Shown here in pieces: positions 43,369 through 56,276 of a stretch of DNA of 64,000 bases; the first letter of the stretch is position 1, and each line of letters opens with the position of its first letter. A model generated the notes under the pieces. It worked only from the letters and a program-made list of their open reading frames with translations. It did not search any database and was not told where the DNA came from. Position numbers and translations under genes: made by a program. Origin of the DNA: Linepithema humile (taxonomy: Eukaryota > Arthropoda > Insecta > Hymenoptera > Formicidae); assembly GCF_040581485.1 (NCBI RefSeq), contig NC_090128.1, positions 41,012,931-41,076,930 of the forward strand, written 5' to 3'.

Positions 43369-44175
43369 ATAGAGTGATACTAAAGAACAATGCATATTTT
43401 GCAATGCATATGCAGCCTCTCTGCTTTATCGGAAATAATATGTATCATTTTTTATCTCATTTTATGATAAGAACATAATAAGAACATGATTCATAATAAT
43501 TTTACACGACGAATTAGTATATCATGCAGGAAAAAGCTAGAAGTTAAAAAGAGAAAGCATTATAAAAAAAAATTTTTTTTTATATTTATTACACATGCTC
43601 AAAAGTTTAAAAACCTTTCAAGTTTTCGAGCATTTATTATTTTTCGGATTTTTATTTTCGAATAAAATGTAAACAATGAGCGGAAGTAAACAAGATAATT
43701 AACAAATTGGCAGTTTTATTTCCCATTTTTGCATAAGGAATTGTATACAATCTTTATACTCGTTAATATCTTCAGCTTAAAACAAGATTCTTAAAAATGT
43801 AAAGTAGAATTTTAAGCATAAAAATATGGAGTAGTTTTGGATTTTTTCATGTTGTCAGACAATTGTTTTACATTACTGAGCTAGCCAGATTCCATTCCAA
43901 AGCACTCACAATCCCTACTCGCTCACTTATCCAAAGCATGGCACTGTATCATATATTTGCATTATATGTTACAATTAAAACTGTATATATTATATAAAAT
44001 GGAAGCATTTATTTAAATTTTCACCCTCTTCTTTGTGCCACATTTGCACTAAATAGATACTTATTTGCAAAACGCAAATTCCATCTTCAAAAATTTTAAT
44101 ATTTGTATATTAAATCGAAAATTGAAAATGCACTTATGTTCCAATATTCATGCATTTTTTTATAGATGAGAAATT
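43369..44175. other. intergenic, AT-rich; 3' flank of the SNX24-like gene
   Basis: AT-rich DNA between the nested palindromes and the SNX24-like stop codon. The part nearest 44175 is expected to be the 3' untranslated region of that minus-strand gene. No ORF of interest. Confidence 0.5.
44008..44013 (-). terminator. polyadenylation signal AATAAA of the SNX24-like gene
   Basis: AATAAA on the minus strand, about 165 bases past the stop codon at 44176. Assigned by motif and position only. Confidence 0.45.
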
Positions 44176-45291
44176 TTATGATTTGTATATACCCAGCAAT
44201 ACACCGTTAGTTACAACATCTGGAAGACTGCTAGTTGAATCAGCTTGGACATATGGATCGCAATGAAAAGTTAAAATTGGATGATGCCCCAAAATATTTG
44301 GATGATCGTGCATCAAGCCATTTGCAACCTTCTCTATCCTTAAAATAAGAAACGGTGAGATTAATTGTAGAAAACCATGATTAGACAAATATTCAACTTT
44401 ACTATATTAAAATATTTATAATTTTACTACGTTTTAAATTTTAAAACTTAGATTTACCTTTTGTGAGATGCGTTGGATTCCTCATTTTCTATACCCAAAA
44501 AATTGAGAACTTGCTGTTTTGTTGCCAATAAACGCAGCATTTTCTGTATATATAATTCCAACGCGGCTCGTCGTTGTTCTAAAACTTTTGGTTGTGAGTT
44601 TCTCACCCTTTTCGGTGGAAATGGTGCAATATCTGTATTATCTTTCTTCAACTAAAAATCAAACTTTTATATATAATGATATATAATCCAATGTAGTGTG
44701 TTTCAAAATCGCAAGATATAAATTAAATAGAAGTATTAATTTGTCAATGGTTTAGTTGCTTAGTGTACACCGATTGTTTAGTACGCGTACCAAGTACTAA
44801 ATCTGCTTCTCCGATAGGTATAAATCGTTTAGTGTAAAATCTACACCAATCAAAGAAGCAGATTTAATACTTGGTACGCGTACTAAACAATCGGTATAAA
44901 CTAAGCCAATGTTAATCAATTTATGAGAATAGCATGCTGTTTTGTAACTAGAAATCATATCTATAATATATAGTCTATATCTAATATATAGCCTAAATCA
45001 TATCTATAATAGTCCTTAACAGAATTGTTAATGGCTATATACTACGTGCCAAAAATTGTGTAGGAATTTAATACAAATTGTCACCTCACCATTATGTTTT
45101 ATTTCAATTATAATTGGATATATGATGCTAAAACGTACCGCACGATGTAGCGCACTAAATTCACTGTATCTTCTCTCGATGTAATATCGAGTGCCCGTTT
45201 TTAACTCCAAAATCTCGATACAGTAAACATAATAGGGTTTGCCGTGTGACACTTCGGCCAAACGATAGCCGCTGATGAAAACTTCGTACAT
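44176..45291 (-). CDS. SNX24: SNX24-like sorting nexin (PX domain)
   Basis: Three exons: 45291-45139, 44651-44458 and 44338-44176, joined by GT-AG introns that keep frame, give 169 aa, the length of vertebrate SNX24. The PX domain covers most of the protein: ISGYRLAEVSHGKPYYVY at the N-terminus, the ERRYSEF motif (about residues 39-45) whose Arg in this fold binds the 3-phosphate of PI3P, then RNSQPKVLEQRRAALE, the proline-region and helix typical of SNX22/SNX24. The C-terminus ends DVVTNGVLLGIYKS, matching the family's closing motif. Such proteins bind phosphoinositides on endosomal membranes. There is no BAR domain or membrane segment. Intron 1 holds a MITE (44745-44911). The start codon faces PNISR across 711 bp. 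SNX22 is the alternative name within the same small family. Confidence 0.93.
44745..44911. mobile_element. palindromic MITE in intron 1 of the SNX24-like gene
   Basis: Arms of about 60-66 bp, left at 44745-44810 and right at 44854-44911, are inverted copies with a few differences, sharing ACCGATTGTTTAGTACGCGT and AAATCTGCTTCT. The ~43-base loop has its own small GTGTA/TACAC hairpin. A TTAAT lies near both ends, but a clean target duplication is not certain. No ORF. Confidence 0.8.
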
Positions 45292-46002
45292 CGCATTGCA
45301 ACTTTCGTCAATAATGTTTCAATGATGCTCTCTGATAATAGATTTGCAGAATTAAAAATGCTACAGGACATGCAAAAATGTGCAACAAAAGCATATAGTG
45401 GTAGAATCTACAGTATAGTACAGTACAGTGTCGAACATCAGAGATAGGAATATCGATAAATTAATCGATGTTCGATTCCTTTCTTTTAATCGATTGTTTT
45501 CTCGATGTTTGCAGATTCGATTAATCCCTTGCGCTTAATTCAGTAATGTTGGTAATAATGTTACGTGACACTTTGCGAACAAAATCAGTTGCCGAAGTGT
45601 TTGATATTTTTCCGGCAAGATATTCCCGGGGGTGATGCAGAATGTCGCCTGGGTTTCAAATAATTTCATTCAAAACGTAAGCCGGTTGATTTTAGTCTCG
45701 GTTCAACAAAGGAATTCATGTTACCATTTGCAACAAGATCTTCGACAGTAGTGCCCATAAATTTTTCGTACGCACGATATAGCACAATACTGACTCCGGT
45801 AGGGCACTTGGATTCTGTTAAAACATCGATCGCCGCCGTGAGAGTGTTAGAGTATGCAAGGATGCTGTTTTTCCAAATTGCGCGGCGCTTCCATTAATCG
45901 TTTGTGTTTACTTCAGTGGTGTAAGGATCAGAATATGTTCTCATTGTGATAGGTTAAAACTCAGCTGAATCTGAATTTCGTTGCACGTTTCCGTTAATAA
46001 AG
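45292..46002. promoter_or_regulatory. divergent promoter between SNX24-like gene and PNISR
   Basis: The start codons of the two divergent genes are 711 bp apart, so this segment must hold both 5' untranslated regions and promoters. It contains a perfect DRE box and several further ATCGAT/TCGAT elements at 45460-45520. No TATA box is evident for either gene, as expected for housekeeping promoters. Confidence 0.75.
45451..45458. promoter_or_regulatory. DRE-type box TATCGATA
   Basis: Exact TATCGATA, the DNA replication-related element bound by DREF in Drosophila and common in housekeeping promoters there. It lies 160 bp upstream of the SNX24-like start codon, in a cluster of TCGAT motifs. Use by this species is inferred. 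Confidence 0.55.
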
Positions 46003-49000
46003 ATGAGCGGGGAAATGTTCGAAGGAAAGGATTATCCAACTCAATGGGCGCTTAATCCTTCCGCCTATCAAAACATGAGTAACGATCAAGGTAATTTGTA
46101 TGATAAAATCAAAATTTGCAAATCTTTATATTGCAATTCATTAACACATAAAATGTATTTTGTATTGTTTATTGTTATTTGTTTGGAAACAGTGGACTGG
46201 GCGGCTCTGGCGCAACAGTGGATAAAAATGAAAGAGACTGTTGTACCACCAGCACCGCCACCACCTTCTATAAACTCTATGTGTTCCGCAAATGATGGCA
46301 GTGGAGAGGCACCAATGGATATGGACACCAAAGATGATGACGTCCCTCCTGCTCCTCCTGCGCCAACTATTAGTGGATCCGGTAAGACTTCTTAAAATTA
46401 AGAGAATTGTATATGATTGAAATCAGACGGTAAAAATTTTGACATTCTATCTTTTGATGCTAATAGAAGCTTGGACTCAATGGAGCCAGTGGGGTCATTG
46501 GAATACTTCAGCATCTGGGACAGGAAGTTGGGAATGGAGTGGCGTACCTCCTCCTGGTGTTACCATAGGTCCTGATGGCAAACCAATTGGGCTTCCAGCT
46601 GTACCAGTCATACCACCTGCGCCAGTAATATCTACTACTACTGACTTTACTGCTCCTCCTCCTGCTTCGTCATCGCTTTATTCATATAATTCAGTGCAGT
46701 CTACACAACCATACAATCAGGTAAAAAATAATGGTAAAAGTTAAAATCTATAATCTATAATCGTATCGTGCGTCTTATTAGATCCTTCCTTCTCAGGTTC
46801 CTAACTATTGGTCTGAAGAGCCGTCTAACTCAGTGCCATCGCAGCCACCTCCTTTCATAAAAGGCATGAGACATGCTAATAGAACACCTCACATAAGAGT
46901 GATGGACTCTGTTCGATGCCGAGATGACAGAGAGAAGACACCGGAGGAAGATACTACCACAACCATAGGTAAAATTTGTATAAGAGATGGTGATAATAAT
47001 AACTTTTAAACGCTGCAACTAATTTAGTCAGGTTACGCTAAAATTATTGAAAAATTTCAATAAAATTCTTGGAATTTTTGTATCGATAATTTTAAAGTGT
47101 AACCTGATAATTACACGCTGCTGCTAATTCGTCCTGCGTAGATGCCGCAAAACGAAGGCAATTACCAGCATGGATCCGCGAAGGATTAGAAAAAATGGAG
47201 AAGGAAAAACAGAAAGCTGTGGAAAGGGAGAGGCTAGAGATATTAAGAAAGCAGGAGTTGGAGGCTCGTAAGCAAGCCGAGGACGAGGCGCGCGCAGTAC
47301 TCAATCCTAGCAAGAGCAAATTTGTAAGTGTTAATCGCGTTACATTGTCCGAACATTGAGCTGGAGATTCTGCAGATCTGTGTGATTATGAAATTCTACG
47401 ATAGGATTCAGACTCGGAAAAGGAAACCGAGCAGGACTTTGATGCGGATAGCACGCGTGGACAGCAACCTGCGGAAAAGAGCTACGATCGCACTCCGGAT
47501 ATCGTCGTTCGGCCGCGAAAGTCACGATTTAGGGATGCCGATTCACCCGAATCTCATGCGGACGCTGACGAAAGTCCCACTGCCGTACCCAGTGCGCTAC
47601 CGGTCACGCAGAAACGGTCTCGAGAGGAGGTCCTGCAGGAAGTGGTAAGCAGAAAAGATTTTTCAAGATTGCAATTAAATTTCTTAACTGATTACAATTA
47701 ATTCGAAACAGTTGGTATTCGTAGCGAAGTATTTACGATCAATTTTTATCAGGCATCGTAAATTGTATTTGTACTTACTGTTGCGCAGATGTTGAAAGTA
47801 AGGAGATCACTGACAGAAATACTTCTGGAAGTAACGAACGAAGAGATCGGTTCAATATGCAGAGAGGTTTGGAGCCGCGCACGTGCCAAAGGTACTCCAG
47901 ATACACACGATAGAACTAACCAATTGAATTTCCGTGCTTTTGCTCGCCGGAGCACAGAGTCCAATTTAGTGAGTTTACTTGTCGCGCTATGCTGCGACAA
48001 GGCTGTGCGATTGTGTAATACAAAGATGAAAGCATTAAACAGAGATTTCTTAATACGTAGACTTAATTATTCGGCAATTTCAGGACATCCTGGTTTTTGT
48101 GTTTTCAGGGATTTTTACGTATAGCATAAGGCATAGCTTTCATTCGTTTTAATCACGTAATCGTCTCGCATTACGTGCTGTAGATTTTAAAGACTTTTAA
48201 TGTATCGGCATTCTTATGTCTGGCAACGATTTCGCGATATATATTCTTAGAATAAAGACTTTAGAAATATAAGCAAAGTGTCCAACAATCAGAATTTTAG
48301 TAGAGATAATTGGTCAATTGAATTTAGACGAATAATATGATAAAAACTAAAAGTACGCATCTTACGTCTATTTTATATCGTAGGCAAATATTATCGCTCA
48401 AATCTTTATAGATACCTCCAATATCTAATGCATTATAACATCAAAATTCGCGCGCCAAATTGCAATGTCGACTAATTTAGCCGCGTAGAATATTGTAGTT
48501 CGACTTGTAAGTGTGGAGTAATGCTGTAAAGATTTCTTAAGGTGCATGTGAGAGAGGAAAGGGACAGAGGGACGAAGGGACAGGATTTGCCTTCCTACGA
48601 ATGAGCCGATTAAGGGTTCATTCAGTATTATCGAGGGCATTATCCGTGCGGTAGCACTTCTAGCTATTGATTACTAAATGCGTGTGTATTGTAAGTCCCT
48701 GCAGGAGAGACCCCCGTCGCATCCCTCAACAACATGGCCCCTCTTGCTCAGATCACTCGCAAGCTCGGTGAGTACGCTTTAACGCTTTATACGATACACG
48801 GCAAAATCCCTAGGGAACGGCCGTAAAGCGGTGCAGTAAATCGTTAGAAAAAAGAAAGTCGGGTCACTGTGTGTATGCACACATGCCTCGGTATTTAATT
48901 CGGCCGTTCGCTCGTAGAGATTTATCGCCGCAATCGAAAGAGATTGCTCCTCTCTTTCGTTCTTTCTCAGGACATTTCTCAATGAAAGTAACGGCTGCGA

Positions 49001-50416
49001 AAATTAATCGGAGCCGAACGTATGTTTTTTTGTTTTCTTTTTTCACTGCGACTCTGAGAATGTCATCTCGCGCGCACTGAATGGATGTCACTTCGAATTC
49101 TATCTGCCGTAGGTCTGGGCATCTACGGCGACAGTAACAGCGAGTCCGAGGAGGAGCAGGGCGAGCACGCAACGATTCAGAATGACGACAGCGACGAGGA
49201 GCTGAAGGTAAGCGCGCAAAGTGGAACAAATCACATCACGGTGTTATTATTGCTTCAAGCTCGGAATAGCGATGGTACATTCGTTTTACTTTACGAATGA
49301 ATGTCGCAGGAAACTCTGAGACGGCGACAGCAGGCGTTTCGTAAAACTGAGGAAGAGATCGAGGCGCGGATCGCCGAGGATGAAGAAAGGGAAGAGCGTC
49401 AGGAGGAGCAGTACAGTAATAAGCAACAGGAAAATCATACCGGTAATACTAGCTGCCGGGAGTCAGGTATGTTTCGACAGACAACACAACCATATGTGGC
49501 TGCTGCGCAATTAAGTGTAACTTCCTGACGTCATACTTTAGTTGATGAAAAAGAAACGGTAAATAATCAAAGAGAAGCGTCCGAAACTTTGTCGAGTGGC
49601 GGACAAAGTCCACAATCGGCGGCGCCGCAGAACGCGCCGGTGGCCGACGGACAGCAGGCGAAAGCCAGCAGCACGGTATCGGGATCGGCCGACTCCGAGT
49701 CGAGCAGCACCGATTCCACGAGCAGCTCGTCTGAGTCGAGCCACGAATCCGTCAGCAAGAAGCACGACAAAGCGCGTTCGAGCAAGCAGCAGTCGCAGTC
49801 GCAACAGCGTGAGCAGCAGCAGCGCGATCAACGTTACCACCGGCGGCGAAAATCCAAGAGTAGAAGCAAGTCGCGCAGTGGCAGACGATCCACCCGGTCT
49901 TCGCGCTCGTCCGAACGCACGCACAAGCGACGATCACGCTCGAGATCGGCCAAATCGCGTAAGCGCTATCGTTCGCGCTCCTCGCGCTCATCTAGCGATC
50001 ATGGGTCCAGCAGGAAACACCGTGCGCGATCGCGCGATGGGAAACGCGCGAGATCGCGTTCGCGTAGCTGCCGACGCTCCAGGTCACTGTCCGCCGGTGG
50101 GAAATGGTCGTCGCGGTCGCGTTCCCGCAGGGGAAAGTCCCGCTCGCATTCCAGAGACAGGCGGAGGAACAGCCGATCGCGTAGCAAGTCGTCACGTGGA
50201 ACGAAACGAAGAGGATCGCGCTCGAGGTCGCGCGGCGGCAGGGAGAGATCGCGCAGCCGTTCGAGGGATCGTAGGCGATCGAGGTCGTATGTTTCCAGGA
50301 GGAGCCGGCGGAGCAGCCGATCCAAATCGCGGGATCGGAGTAGAAAAACGCGATCCAGGTCGCGACAGTCGAGCCACCGCGATGGTAAGAAGTCATCACA
50401 TCGATACAGGAATTGA
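46003..50416 (+). CDS. PNISR: PNISR, SR-rich nuclear speckle protein
   Basis: Eleven exons: 46003-46090, 46193-46381, 46467-46720, 46797-46968, 47142-47323, 47405-47644, 47789-47891, 48705-48767, 49113-49207, 49310-49466 and 49542-50416. All introns are GT-AG and the frame closes at 805 aa, about the vertebrate PNISR length. Family marks in order: VDWAALAQQWI near residue 30, a Pro/Trp-rich region with TQWSQWGHW, the signature RRQLPAWIREGLEKMEKEKQ (from about 239), the LTEILLEVTNEEI helix (about 382-394), an acidic GDSNSESEEEQGEH block and a coiled region RRRQQAFRKTEEEIEARI. The C-terminal ~200 residues are an Arg-Ser domain. PNISR binds pinin and sits in nuclear speckles; a role in splicing is inferred from that. 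Exon 3 has a tandem TAGAAG acceptor that can add or drop one Glu. Confidence 0.96.
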
Positions 50417-50877
50417 GCCTGATCTGCTCTTAGCCCAAAAGGTTGTATGTACATTCATTTTCATTATAGCATTAACATAGGATAACGTAAAAGGCAGTGA
50501 TACAATTATTTGGACAAGTTCGTCGTCTGAAATCAGAAATTATTTTCGAAAATTTTTCTCTATTTTTTTTTGTTTTTCGTTATATTACTACGTACGTATT
50601 CAGATGATTTATTGTGTTTACGAAATGTTTTTCATGGATTTTACGAGTGACAATATTTACGTAGTTATACTTTATGTATAAACAATGCCATTTCATCAAT
50701 GCACATCTTTCGATTCTATACTATAATTATGGTGCTTTGCGTATAAACTATTTTTTTTTATTTGCTTTTATCTTAGAATATTTATTACTTTCTTTTCTAA
50801 TTACGAGATAATTAGAGACTAATGGGCATTTATACAATATATTTTTATTTTCTCTTTCCATCGGTTTTCACATATTG

Positions 50878-50883
50878 AATAAA
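50878..50883 (+). terminator. polyadenylation signal AATAAA of PNISR
   Basis: First AATAAA after the PNISR stop codon, about 460 bases downstream and followed by AT-rich DNA. It implies a 3' untranslated region of roughly 0.5 kb. Motif evidence only. Confidence 0.5.
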
Positions 50884-52973
50884 ATTTATGTTATTAGAAA
50901 AGTATATAGTAAAATAATTTATTCTTAAGAAATGGAAGACATTGAAACTTGCTCAATAGATTTCAAGAGTTTAGTAGCAGCAGCGTATAATGCAATAAAA
51001 TTACTTAACTTTGTAGATTTTGTGCAATTGTGTTATGACAGATTTATTAGGTTTAGGTATGATAAGTAGCATTAAAAGGATTCGAGATAGGATTTATTAA
51101 GATGCATCCGAAATTGGCAAATAATTTATATGTGTATTTTATCGATCTTCAAAATGATGGGCTGAAACAAACCAAGGCAATAAGGTTACTAACGTAAAAT
51201 ATAATTTCATAATAATAAATATTTTTTCCACTCAGTTTACTAATTTTCTGTGAAATGTGTGTTTATTTTAATTAACTAACACAAATTGAAACATTTTTTT
51301 AATTAATACAAATAAAATTTACAAAAGTATAGTGTCTATATTTTATTTTTAATATCGAAGTAACCAATATTCTTATTAAATATATATCTATTCTAAATAT
51401 ATATATATACTTATTAATATATCTTTGTTTGTTTCAAGACTTCATTTATTGATGATATATTTCAAATATGAAAAAGTAATGACTAGTCATGCGTTTTTAT
51501 GCATAATATTCAATCGCCTACACAATTAATGTTCATACATGATAAATTCGTACAATTTACAATTCGTGATGAAATAATGTAATATATAAATGACACTAGA
51601 GAACTATCACACTTTTATTAAATAAATGAATTACTAACTGCTACCTAAGAATCCATTAGAATGTAGATCCCAAAATGAAGAAAAGTGAAAAGCAATATAG
51701 TTCGAATGCATATTTTTTTGTCAGAAGATAAAAAAAATATGCCATTTATATAAAGTGTAATTACTAATTGCTCGTTCGTTCTTTCAAAAAGTGCATCGTT
51801 CGTCTCATACGCGGATTTGGCACATGAAAGCAAGTCGGAAATCGTTTTAAACTTCCAACGAGCTTTTTTCATAGATGTCAGTTACGAAATTGTAGCATTG
51901 TTAGAAACGCACACACTTTTATACAGTGAATGCTATATTACATTTAGTATCAGTAAACACTAAATGTTGCCGGATAAAATCCGTGCGCGAATTTACGCGT
52001 ACACTTTTGTTGATATCCAAAATTATTATATTACGTTCAATGTTAACTATATATAAATATAAATAAATGTTATTGAATTCGGAAAGTACATAGTGGCGTA
52101 CGATTTGTACTCGAATTAGGACAGAAAATCTATACAAGAAAAATCTATCAAGAAACGTGTCTGGATTTTAATAAAAAAAAAAAAAGAAAAAAAAGGAAAG
52201 AAAAAAAACGAAAAGACCGCTTTAACGTAGATTAAAGAATATTGTTCAACCAAATTGATCGATCAATATTTTGTAGATTGAATGTGCATCAGGATTTCGA
52301 CACGAGTCCTAGAACTCTTATTTTGTTTCAGCATCTTCCACTGGCTTCCACTCGGCTTCAACATTTCACTTTTCAGTTCGGCTCTTCAACGTTTCACGAT
52401 TCAGTTCACCGACATACACAGCATTATGGTACAATTACAGAGTTTCCGAATATATCACATTCAATAATACTTAAGGCTATGTTATAAATTTGTGTTATGT
52501 TATTCGCTAACATATAAAAGTCTATTTCTCCTTTTTAAAGAATATATATGTTTCTCTCACACAAGCGCTACGCGTGTTTGAACAAACATGCGTGCAAAAA
52601 TTTATATGATTACGCGGCAGCCAAACATGATGAATAAAGTTACGAAAGGTAATCAAAGTAGTTGTATTCTTTCCAAGCGATTCATGAAGATTGCGTAAAT
52701 TGAGTATTCAATCGACCGAACGGATCAATTCAACGAAATAAGTGTACCATATATTTCATTGAGTGATGTGCAAAGAATAGATAAGATGCTTGCGAAGTCT
52801 CCAAGTTCCGAGCGTTTGCAATTTTCTTCCCGATGAATAATCGATCGAACTGAAATATAGTTAAATTGGTCATCAATCACATACAATAATATAATCATAT
52901 ATTAACACAAATCATTTATAATTGATAGAAATAATTGTCAATACGATATTCCCAATGTCATTGTATTTCACCT
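50884..52973. other. intergenic between convergent PNISR and lipase genes
   Basis: AT-rich DNA with poly-A and TATA runs (for example 52170-52215). The right end should be the lipase 3' untranslated region. No coding sequence recognised. Confidence 0.55.
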
Positions 52974-55376
52974 TTATGGAATGGAATTCATTTTCTCTAT
53001 CAGATGATCGTAAACATATTGTCGTACATCTACAGCAAACATGAAATCGAAGTGATTCAGTCGTGTCAATGTCACTGTGTACTTCTCCACAATATTTGGC
53101 AGTTTTCTGCTCAAAATATCAACGTCCTAAAAACATAACACAATGCGATAAGATATCGAACCCAACACAAAGTTGCAAAGATGATTAAATGCGCGTTTGA
53201 TTACGTCTGGATGAGCGAGAAAGTCGTTCAAGCCGTTATACAAAATCACCGGGGCTGTAATCCTATCTAAGGGATATTCTGGCGGCGTGAACTGCCCGTA
53301 AACCATGATATTGTTTAGCGTGCCGTAATCGTAAGGTCGGAAATGTCCTGCAAGAAGAATAATTTATTTGTTTCATGAGAAACGCGCACATGTATGTAAT
53401 TGCGGGAGATTTTTGAAATTTTATAAATTTCATATAATTTCAATTTCAATTGATACCTGGATTCTGAATACCCATCGCGTAATGAACCAATTGCTTGTAG
53501 GAACATCCCGCCGGTGCAAACTCCACGTACTCTGCGAAGTGAGCCTGAAAATATGTAACATTATTTTCACATAAGCAGATCGGAGTCACGTTTGGCTCGG
53601 ATAATCCGAGTTTCTTCGGCATTGATAGCTCACATGATCTACTTCGGTGCTGAAGCCTCCGATAATGAAAGTAATGAATTCGCAAAAGTATTGGGTCGGC
53701 ATGCCTTCTCGACAGAAGTTTTGCGTTAAGAATCTCATCAAAGCCGTATTCGGCAACAATTCGAAGAATCCCGTGTATCTATAAATTCCCTACGAAATCA
53801 AATAAGAGCTGATTAGCACCAAATACAGAACACTTGACAAAATCTAATCCCTCATTAGTTTAGAACGTAAAGGTAATAAAGATATTTATCACAATATTCT
53901 CATTAACGAATGAACAGTTCGATTTGTTTATAAATATATGTACGAATTTTATGTTGTATAAATAATAATACGATTACGGTTTTGTTTGTAGAAAATGATG
54001 AATAATATAATTATCGCTTATATGTATAAAATAAAACAAATTTTGTGAAAGGAAGAAAATTCTATTAGTGACTTTTCTACTTCTTTAAATTCACGTTTCA
54101 GAGAGTGCTTTAATGCTCTACCTTAAAGAAATTTGCGAAGAAACTTGCGGGTTTCAGCAAACCGATAATGTGTCCTGTATAAGCCACAGGAGCTAAAGCG
54201 GACATGAGCTTGATTTTCTCGTTATACTCCGGTCTGAGGGACATCAGCACCCAAAATTGCGTCGTGCCCTGAGAGAAGCCGATATAGAATAGTTGCTTCT
54301 GGCCGGTATGAGCCAATATGTAGTCTATCATAGCGGGTAAATCGTACATACCCATCTCGTGCCAGCTGAACGTAACGAATTTTTATTAATACTCGCGAAA
54401 ATCATTATATGTGTAGATTATGTTCGGCTTAGTCAAAAGAATTTCGAACATTTGTTTTATCGTATTCACACGGTTAGCGCTGCGGAAGTAAAGCAATGAC
54501 TATCACATTTTAACATCAGCCTTATCGCAAAACGTGACAAATGCGATTAGCGCGCTTGAGCTTCACGATACCTGAAGTCCCAAAATTGAGCACTCTGCAG
54601 GGAAAGCGTCGTGTGGTTCTTCGAGGCGGTGGTCCCGCGGGAATTACCGAGCCACACATCGTAACCATTATCAGCCAAAAGATAAGCTATAATATTAAGA
54701 GTCGTTTGTTTAATTGATGCCGGATTTTTTTTTTTTTTAAATTAAAAAATCGAATTTGAATTGATACCGATTGATCGATCTCGACTCGGGACCACCCAAT
54801 CTGCCGAAGATCCCAACAGCCCATGCATAATAAGCACCACTCGTCGATTCTGAACATTTACATTCGTATTATTAGATGGTATCCGATGCACAGATAATAT
54901 ATATCCGTCCTTGGTTGTTACGTGATGAAGTTCAAAGGGATATCCGGTGTTTCTTACGATACGTTCCTAAAAACAGTAATAAATAATTGATTAAAATATA
55001 ATCGGCAGTTGAGTTTACTATTCAGCTATTAATCATTAAATTTATTAATTGATGAAATAAGGAATGTTTCAGAATTTCGTGAATTATCCGCTATTATTAA
55101 ATACAATATTTACGCTTTCAAGAAAAAAAATTAATTCTTGCACTTCTATAACACAGCATTGTAGTACATTTTATTATAAACGAAATTATATAAGAATAAA
55201 GAATGCATTTAAGTAAAGAGTCTATGTGTTTCTAAATTATTTCTCAAGATTCCACTTACCATTGACAGATTGGGATCTGCGATTGATGGAAACAATTCAC
55301 TCGTGCGAAACAATCCGTTTGTTTGAACGATGAATCCACAGCACAACAACAAGACAAAATACAAATGTATAGTCAT
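52974..55376 (-). CDS. secreted or lysosomal acid-lipase-family lipase (Lip3-like)
   Basis: Eight exons: 55376-55260, 54966-54768, 54686-54572, 54365-54122, 53789-53634, 53544-53457, 53347-53205 and 53126-52974. All junctions are GT-AG and keep frame, giving 404 aa, typical of animal acid lipases. Residues 1-20 form a signal peptide with a Leu/Val core, which favours ATG 55376 over a possible GTG start at 55430. Then come NTGYPFELHHVTTKDGY (family entry motif), HGLLGSS (oxyanion region, His87), DVWLGNSRGT, the nucleophile elbow GFSQG (Ser175), GLND (Asp348) and LNHFDF (His379): a complete triad. The enzyme should cleave triglycerides or cholesteryl esters in gut, fat body or lysosome. It stands alone here, although insect genomes often carry tandem arrays of this family. 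Substrate is not predictable. Confidence 0.95.
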
Positions 55377-56276
55377 TTCTTCGACGGAAAGTCCACCGAT
55401 ACTTGCGGTGTCACTTGTAAAAATATGCACTTTGTGTTATCAATGTATCTTTGTGCGTAATTTTTCGATACCGTAGGCAAATATAGATTTAAACGGAGGA
55501 CACCATGCGTTTACTTTTAAAACAATTTTGATAATTAAGAAACTTTTGATAAAATAAATACTCTTCTGTTGCACAATCAAAATTATAAGTATATAATTCA
55601 TGAAAAAAATCGTTATATATAAATATATGAAGGGAAATTGCAATAAACTTACAAATACAAATGAGCAAATATAAATTGTATATAATTATAATGAAATAAA
55701 TAATTAAATATATTTTCAATAATTTTCCAGATGCAACAAAGATTTCACTATTTGATTTGAAATACCGAGCCAAGATTCTTTTACGAAGAGCTTCAAATGA
55801 TCGCGGAAAGTCCTCATACGGTTTTATTTATATCCTCCTTTTGAGCTGCGACACAAGAGTTGAACATAAATTTATTTCCACGAGCTGTCTTTATAAATCT
55901 ACTTTTAATCTATTATTCTCTTTTTATTACTCACGTATTCGAAGTCGCGTTGTTTTTATAAACGACACGAACTTCCTAAAGTCGAACCGGCGATACCGGA
56001 GGTACGCCGAGCACGCGTTCCCGCCGCGCGTCCATGCTTAATTACGTCAACCGCTATATTAGATCAAATATCTTCGTAAAAATATTTTATGCCCTGTCTT
56101 GTCACGTTACTGTTGAATAATATTGATAGTTTTGTGACAGGTTTGAAAGAGACGATTAATTACGGAATTTGAACATTACACGTGCATTATCGCAAAATCA
56201 ATATCAATAACGATTCGAAAATTCGCTGATTTATTTCTTCATTAACATTTTCTTTTGCATTAAAAAAGAGATTGTA
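55377..56276. other. intergenic, lipase 5' flank
   Basis: AT-rich upstream region of the lipase gene, with a short CpG-rich piece near 55980-56040. ORFs on both strands lack family resemblance. The lipase promoter should lie next to 55377; no clear core element was seen. Confidence 0.5.

Noticed and set aside
49596..50480. 294-codon ORF in another frame of PNISR exon 11, and 135-151-codon ORFs on the minus strand there
   Set aside because: Shadows of the Arg-Ser repeat: CG-rich repeated codons keep other frames open. PNISR matches its family over the whole length in the chosen frame.
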